From contig NZ_LATL02000319.1 of NCBI RefSeq assembly GCF_000972705.2, forward strand, positions 1-16,517: a stretch of DNA of 16,517 nt. The letters are read 5' to 3'. A program made the translations under genes and the position numbers. How positions within the stretch are numbered: position 1 is the stretch's first letter; every line of letters starts with the position of its first letter. Positions 13,567-16,517 of the stretch are shown piece after piece. The notes under the pieces are model-generated. The model was not told the DNA's origin. It worked only from the letters and a program-made list of their open reading frames with translations, and searched no databases. The stretch comes from Limnoraphis robusta CS-951. GTDB taxonomy: Bacteria > Cyanobacteriota > Cyanobacteriia > Cyanobacteriales > Microcoleaceae.

Positions 13567-13995
13567 CTAGGTTTCGTAAGGTGCTTTGCCACTAAACTTG
13601 AGTTTAGCGGGATCGGGATTAGACCCAATATTACGCTCGATCTTACCGTAGAAATCACGACCTTCGTTGACTTTTTCAGGGAAGACACCATCTTTCGGAT
13701 GCAAGTATTCCATATCACCGTTCGGATAAATGCGGTAGATTTTAAAGTCGTCAATTTTTGGTTTGAATTTTGTCCGAAATTGCGATCCCAAAGCTAGACA
13801 TTGTTCTTTACGAGACAAATAAAGTAGGTTTTCACCTTCATTCATAATAGCAGCGCCACCTGTGGGCATTTCAAAGACTTGCTCTTTGGAGCTAGTCCAG
13901 GTGATGGCGTATTTTTCCTCAACTTGCGCTTTGGTCAGCAAGCCGCCTGTGCTACCGCCGAAAATAGGGGGTTTTCCTGTCAGTTGTTCTGCCAT
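13567..13995 (-). CDS. psaD: Photosystem I reaction centre subunit II
   Basis: PsaD sits on the stromal/cytoplasmic face of photosystem I, stabilises PsaC and forms the docking site for ferredoxin. The 142-residue length is the cyanobacterial size. Characteristic stretches are the N-terminal [13 protein letters not shown], the strand [22 protein letters not shown], the basic F-R-T-K-F-K-P-K segment, and [27 protein letters not shown]. No signal peptide, as expected for an extrinsic subunit. The ATG at 13995 has no clear Shine-Dalgarno. It stands between the histidine kinase (261 bases upstream) and trpE, from which two hairpins separate it. Confidence 0.98.
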   Translation of the reverse strand: MAEQLTGKPPIFGGSTGGLLTKAQVEEKYAITWTSSKEQVFEMPTGGAAIMNEGENLLYLSRKEQCLALGSQFRTKFKPKIDDFKIYRIYPNGDMEYLHPKDGVFPEKVNEGRDFYGKIERNIGSNPDPAKLKFSGKAPYET

Positions 13996-14078
13996 AGAAC
14001 GTCTATAGTAAGGTTTTTACGGCATCCTATCACTGATGTTGCCGAATCTGGCTCGATCGTAAAGAACCGTTACACATT

Positions 14079-14249
14079 ACAGTTTACAGTTATACAGTTA
14101 TCAGTTATCAGCGCAAACTTGCGACCCGGCGGAATAGTCGGTAGCAAAGTTTGTAAGAGAGTTACCAGCATTCACAGTTATCACTGGTCACTGGTCACTG
14201 TAAACTGATAACTGTCTAAGCTTGTTCCCGCACAACGGAGTTTGCGCTG
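14079..14249. repeat. Nested inverted and heptamer repeats of the CAGTTATCAG type
   Basis: Several repeat layers overlap. CAGTTTACAG (14080-14089) pairs with CTGTAAACTG (14198-14207). ACAGTTATCA (14174-14183) pairs perfectly with TGATAACTGT (14206-14215). CAGCGCAAACT (14109-14119) pairs with AGTTTGCGCTG (14239-14249), just past the kinase stop. ACAGTTATCAGTTATCAG (14094-14111) is a direct heptamer array, and CTGGTCA is repeated two and a half times at 14184-14200. Short tandem heptamers and MITE-like palindromes of this kind are typical of filamentous cyanobacterial intergenic DNA. The whole lies between the kinase end and psaD, so it may fold into a large hairpin at the 3' end of the kinase mRNA. 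Confidence 0.8.
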
Positions 14250-14256
14250 TCCCCTA

Positions 14257-16350
14257 TTACCGATTAATTTCGGCTTCTGCCTCAACAAACGGAATGGTAA
14301 AATGAAATTCACTACCTTGATTTTTACCTGGAGAATCTGCCCAAATTTCACCGCCCCAACCTGTGACAATTTGTTTCCCAATTGCCAGTCCTAAACCTGT
14401 TCCGCCAACGGTTCGTCTGAGGGAACCTTCTTCTTGATAAAAGCGATCAAAAACAGCTTCTAAACGATTCGGTTCAATTCCTCGTCCTGTATCCGCTACC
14501 GTTACTTCTAACATTTTACTGCCATTTCGTTTGGCTTTAATGGTTACTTTTCCCTCGGGACTGGTAAATTTACAGGCATTATCTAATAATTTGTAGAGCA
14601 ATTCTACTAACCATTCCCCATCGGCTTTAACTAACGGTAAATCATCAGAAACTTCGGTTTCAATTCCGGGTAATAAACTTTTAGACAAACGGGCGCGAAG
14701 TCCACTCACAGCCAAATCTACACATTCTCTCAAAGGCAAAGTTTCAAAATTCCAATCGACTCGACCACTTTCAAGATTAGAAAGAGTTAAAAAATCTTGT
14801 ACTAATTTTCTGAGTCGTTCGGCATCTGTTAAGGCTGTTTCTAACATCACCTGTCGCATTTCGAGCGACATATCCGGTTCTTGACTGAGGGTTTCTAAAC
14901 ACACTTGAATTGTTGATAAAGGGGTGCGAAGTTCATGTCCGGTGATCGCAATTAAATTACTCCGAGTCCGTTCTAAAGCTTCTAGTTGTTGGTTGAGATC
15001 TTCGAGGTTGGCGTAGGTTTGCGCTTGAATTAATGCTGTACTGAGTTGAGTGGCGATCGCATCGACTAAAGACAATTCATCTTCTTTCCAACTGTAAAAT
15101 GCAGGTTTACATTGATGCAACTCAACCATTCCTAATAACTTTCCCTGATACAAAATCGGAACCATTAACCAACCCCTAATTTTCCAAGAATCAGCCAGTC
15201 TTTTAATGGTATTTAGGCTAGAAGCTGTTAAAATTTCAGGTAGAAGATTGCGATTTTTAGGAGATTTTACTGCGGCTTCTGGAGAAAGAGAAGTATCGGC
15301 TAAATAAACCCGATCTTGATGTTTGATCACTTGTTCAAATAGCGGATTCCCTTGTAAGAGCCAAGTTTGTCCAACTAGGGAGTCGAGAGAACGAGCGGAG
15401 TTGTTTTGAGCGTCACAGCAGAGATATTCATGGGTCAGAACGATCGCCTCATCAGTGGACTTGCAGCGATAGATTAAACACCGACAAGCCCCCATCGCTT
15501 CACCGAGTTCTTGAGTGGCGACTTTGATGATTTCATGGGGATTGAGGGATTGTCGAATGGCGTTGGTGATCGAGTTAACAAGGCGTTCTTTACGTTCCTG
15601 AGCGGCAAGAGATCGGTAAACCCGCAATAATTTATGTTGACCTGCTTGTAAATAAGTCACCAAGCGATGAGCAAAGGCATCACTGAAATGAGACGGAGAT
15701 AATTCTCCGGGTATAATACTCGTGGGTTGGGGTTTTTTGGAAGAACGACGAGACCCTGATTTCGACCGATTTCCAGACGGTGAAATCATTCCGTAAACTT
15801 GAAGGGCTTGTTCGACTTTGGGACTGAGTTCCGGTCTATAATATATAATGCGCTGCAATAAAAGTTCAGCGACTTTCATGCAGACTTGGCGATCGCTTGT
15901 CCAGATTCCCTCAAATAGCCTCGCCTGTTCCATCGCCAGTTGTTCAGGAATCTGGGAATTTCCAGCTATATTTTGACGCTCAACACAAGCTAGACAGGTT
16001 GAGTAATGCTGACCGAGAATCACTAGACTCCATTCTAGGCTCAAGGGATCTTCCGGGCCAAATGCAACCATTTCATGCTCTCCAGAAGAGTTCTTAAACT
16101 CTGTTTCTGGTGCGGCCATCACATAAACTTGATTGCTTCGTTGGGCGATGCGTCTATAGCGGTGAGCCTCCTGACGATAAAAACGCTCTCGCTGAAAAGT
16201 GGCGATCACCAGAGGTTGATCGGTTCCCGCTAAAACCTGATCTTCCATCGCATGAGAGAGCGCTGTCAAGGATGATTTAAAGTAAATTTGAGACCGCAGT
16301 TTGGGCATCACTTGCACCAAATCCGCTAGTACCGAGGTCGAGATACTCAT
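14257..16350 (-). CDS. DICT-GAF sensor histidine kinase
   Basis: The 697-residue kinase is soluble, with no membrane segment. Residues 1-150 match the DICT sensory domain, a module common in cyanobacterial two-component and diguanylate cyclase proteins; a basic Ser/Arg/Lys linker lies at 193-207. A GAF domain spans about 262-440. It lacks a phytochrome-type chromophore Cys-His pair that I can recognise, so light sensing is not claimed. A short coiled coil leads into HisKA with the phospho-acceptor His472 in G-H-E-L-R-T-P-L-S. The ATPase domain has the N box L-L-D-N-A-C-K-F (588-595), G1 D-T-G-R-G-I (620-625), F box F-D-R-F-Y (634-638) and G2 G-G-T-G-L-G-L-A (649-656), all intact. No response regulator is adjacent, so its partner is elsewhere. 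Confidence 0.95.
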   Translation of the reverse strand: MSISTSVLADLVQVMPKLRSQIYFKSSLTALSHAMEDQVLAGTDQPLVIATFQRERFYRQEAHRYRRIAQRSNQVYVMAAPETEFKNSSGEHEMVAFGPEDPLSLEWSLVILGQHYSTCLACVERQNIAGNSQIPEQLAMEQARLFEGIWTSDRQVCMKVAELLLQRIIYYRPELSPKVEQALQVYGMISPSGNRSKSGSRRSSKKPQPTSIIPGELSPSHFSDAFAHRLVTYLQAGQHKLLRVYRSLAAQERKERLVNSITNAIRQSLNPHEIIKVATQELGEAMGACRCLIYRCKSTDEAIVLTHEYLCCDAQNNSARSLDSLVGQTWLLQGNPLFEQVIKHQDRVYLADTSLSPEAAVKSPKNRNLLPEILTASSLNTIKRLADSWKIRGWLMVPILYQGKLLGMVELHQCKPAFYSWKEDELSLVDAIATQLSTALIQAQTYANLEDLNQQLEALERTRSNLIAITGHELRTPLSTIQVCLETLSQEPDMSLEMRQVMLETALTDAERLRKLVQDFLTLSNLESGRVDWNFETLPLRECVDLAVSGLRARLSKSLLPGIETEVSDDLPLVKADGEWLVELLYKLLDNACKFTSPEGKVTIKAKRNGSKMLEVTVADTGRGIEPNRLEAVFDRFYQEEGSLRRTVGGTGLGLAIGKQIVTGWGGEIWADSPGKNQGSEFHFTIPFVEAEAEINR

Positions 16351-16456
16351 CTGGTGGTTAGAGTTGAGGGATGGATTAGCCCTAGTCCTGGCTATCCCAA
16401 GCGTAACTGCTCTCAGTCTGATTAGCAGTGTATCACGGATTATAGGGTATACAAAA

Positions 16457-16484
16457 ACAGTTATCAGTCTTTTCAGTTATCAGT
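16457..16484. repeat. Two CAGTTATCAGT direct repeats upstream of the kinase
   Basis: CAGTTATCAGT occurs at 16458-16468 and 16474-16484. The same core is found in the repeat cluster on the other side of the kinase gene (14094-14111 and 14174-14183). Confidence 0.8.
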
Positions 16485-16497
16485 TTTTTCACGATCG

Positions 16498-16517
16498 CCC
16501 ATCCCCCATCCCCCATC
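16498..16517. repeat. Tandem heptamer CCCATCC, running off the window
   Basis: Nearly three copies of the 7-base unit CCCATCC fill the last 20 bases and continue beyond the window edge. Heptameric tandem repeats of this composition are a known feature of filamentous cyanobacterial genomes. Confidence 0.8.

Noticed and set aside
14257..16350. Phytochrome or cyanobacteriochrome light sensor
   Set aside because: The GAF domain contains cysteines but no chromophore-binding Cys-His arrangement that I can identify.

Overview
The window is cyanobacterial chromosome. The strongest evidence is psaD (photosystem I subunit II) directly upstream of trpE, an order I know from Synechocystis and other cyanobacteria. 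At least ten copies of the HIP1 octamer GCGATCGC support this, as do DICT/GAF histidine kinase architecture, a cyanobacterial pentapeptide-repeat protein and tandem heptamers of the CCCATCC and CAGTTATCAG type. The modest GC content and the density of mobile and repeat DNA suggest a filamentous Oscillatoriales-like organism, but genus cannot be read from this sequence.

Layout. Positions 1-251 are hairpin-rich and look like the end of an inserted element abutting a DUF4349-type membrane protein that survives only as its C-terminus (253-585). Next come a minus-strand gene for an uncharacterised protein with four N-R-P motifs (707-1183), uvrB (1489-3486), and a convergent PD-(D/E)XK nuclease-like protein (3536-4150). 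A divergent pentapeptide-repeat membrane protein follows (4325-5797). Then come a patatin-like remnant, a HAD phosphatase (6051-6722), and an alpha/beta-hydrolase-like pseudogene with an in-frame TAG that has lost its N-terminus next to an IS200/IS605 element. That element (about 7719-9540) has divergent tnpA and tnpB and recognisable hairpin ends.

To its right is a tight three-gene plus-strand cluster: a TIGR02450 Trp-rich protein, a 202-residue helical protein ending in an acidic D-D-L-P-F tip like the SSB C-terminus, and an 83-residue acidic protein. From 10994 to 16350 all genes lie on the minus strand. In transcription order they are a DICT-GAF histidine kinase, psaD, trpE and a PhzF-family isomerase. 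psaD and trpE are separated by two hairpins that probably end most psaD transcripts. The kinase is flanked on both sides by copies of the same dispersed CAGTTATCAG repeat.

How the genes relate: uvrB, psaD and trpE are conserved housekeeping genes (nucleotide excision repair, photosystem I ferredoxin docking, tryptophan synthesis). The stretch between uvrB and phzF is a patchwork of accessory genes, remnants and one mobile element. The least understood parts are the three-gene cluster at 9719-10888, the N-R-P protein and the structured region at 1-251. No rRNA, tRNA or CRISPR array was recognised.
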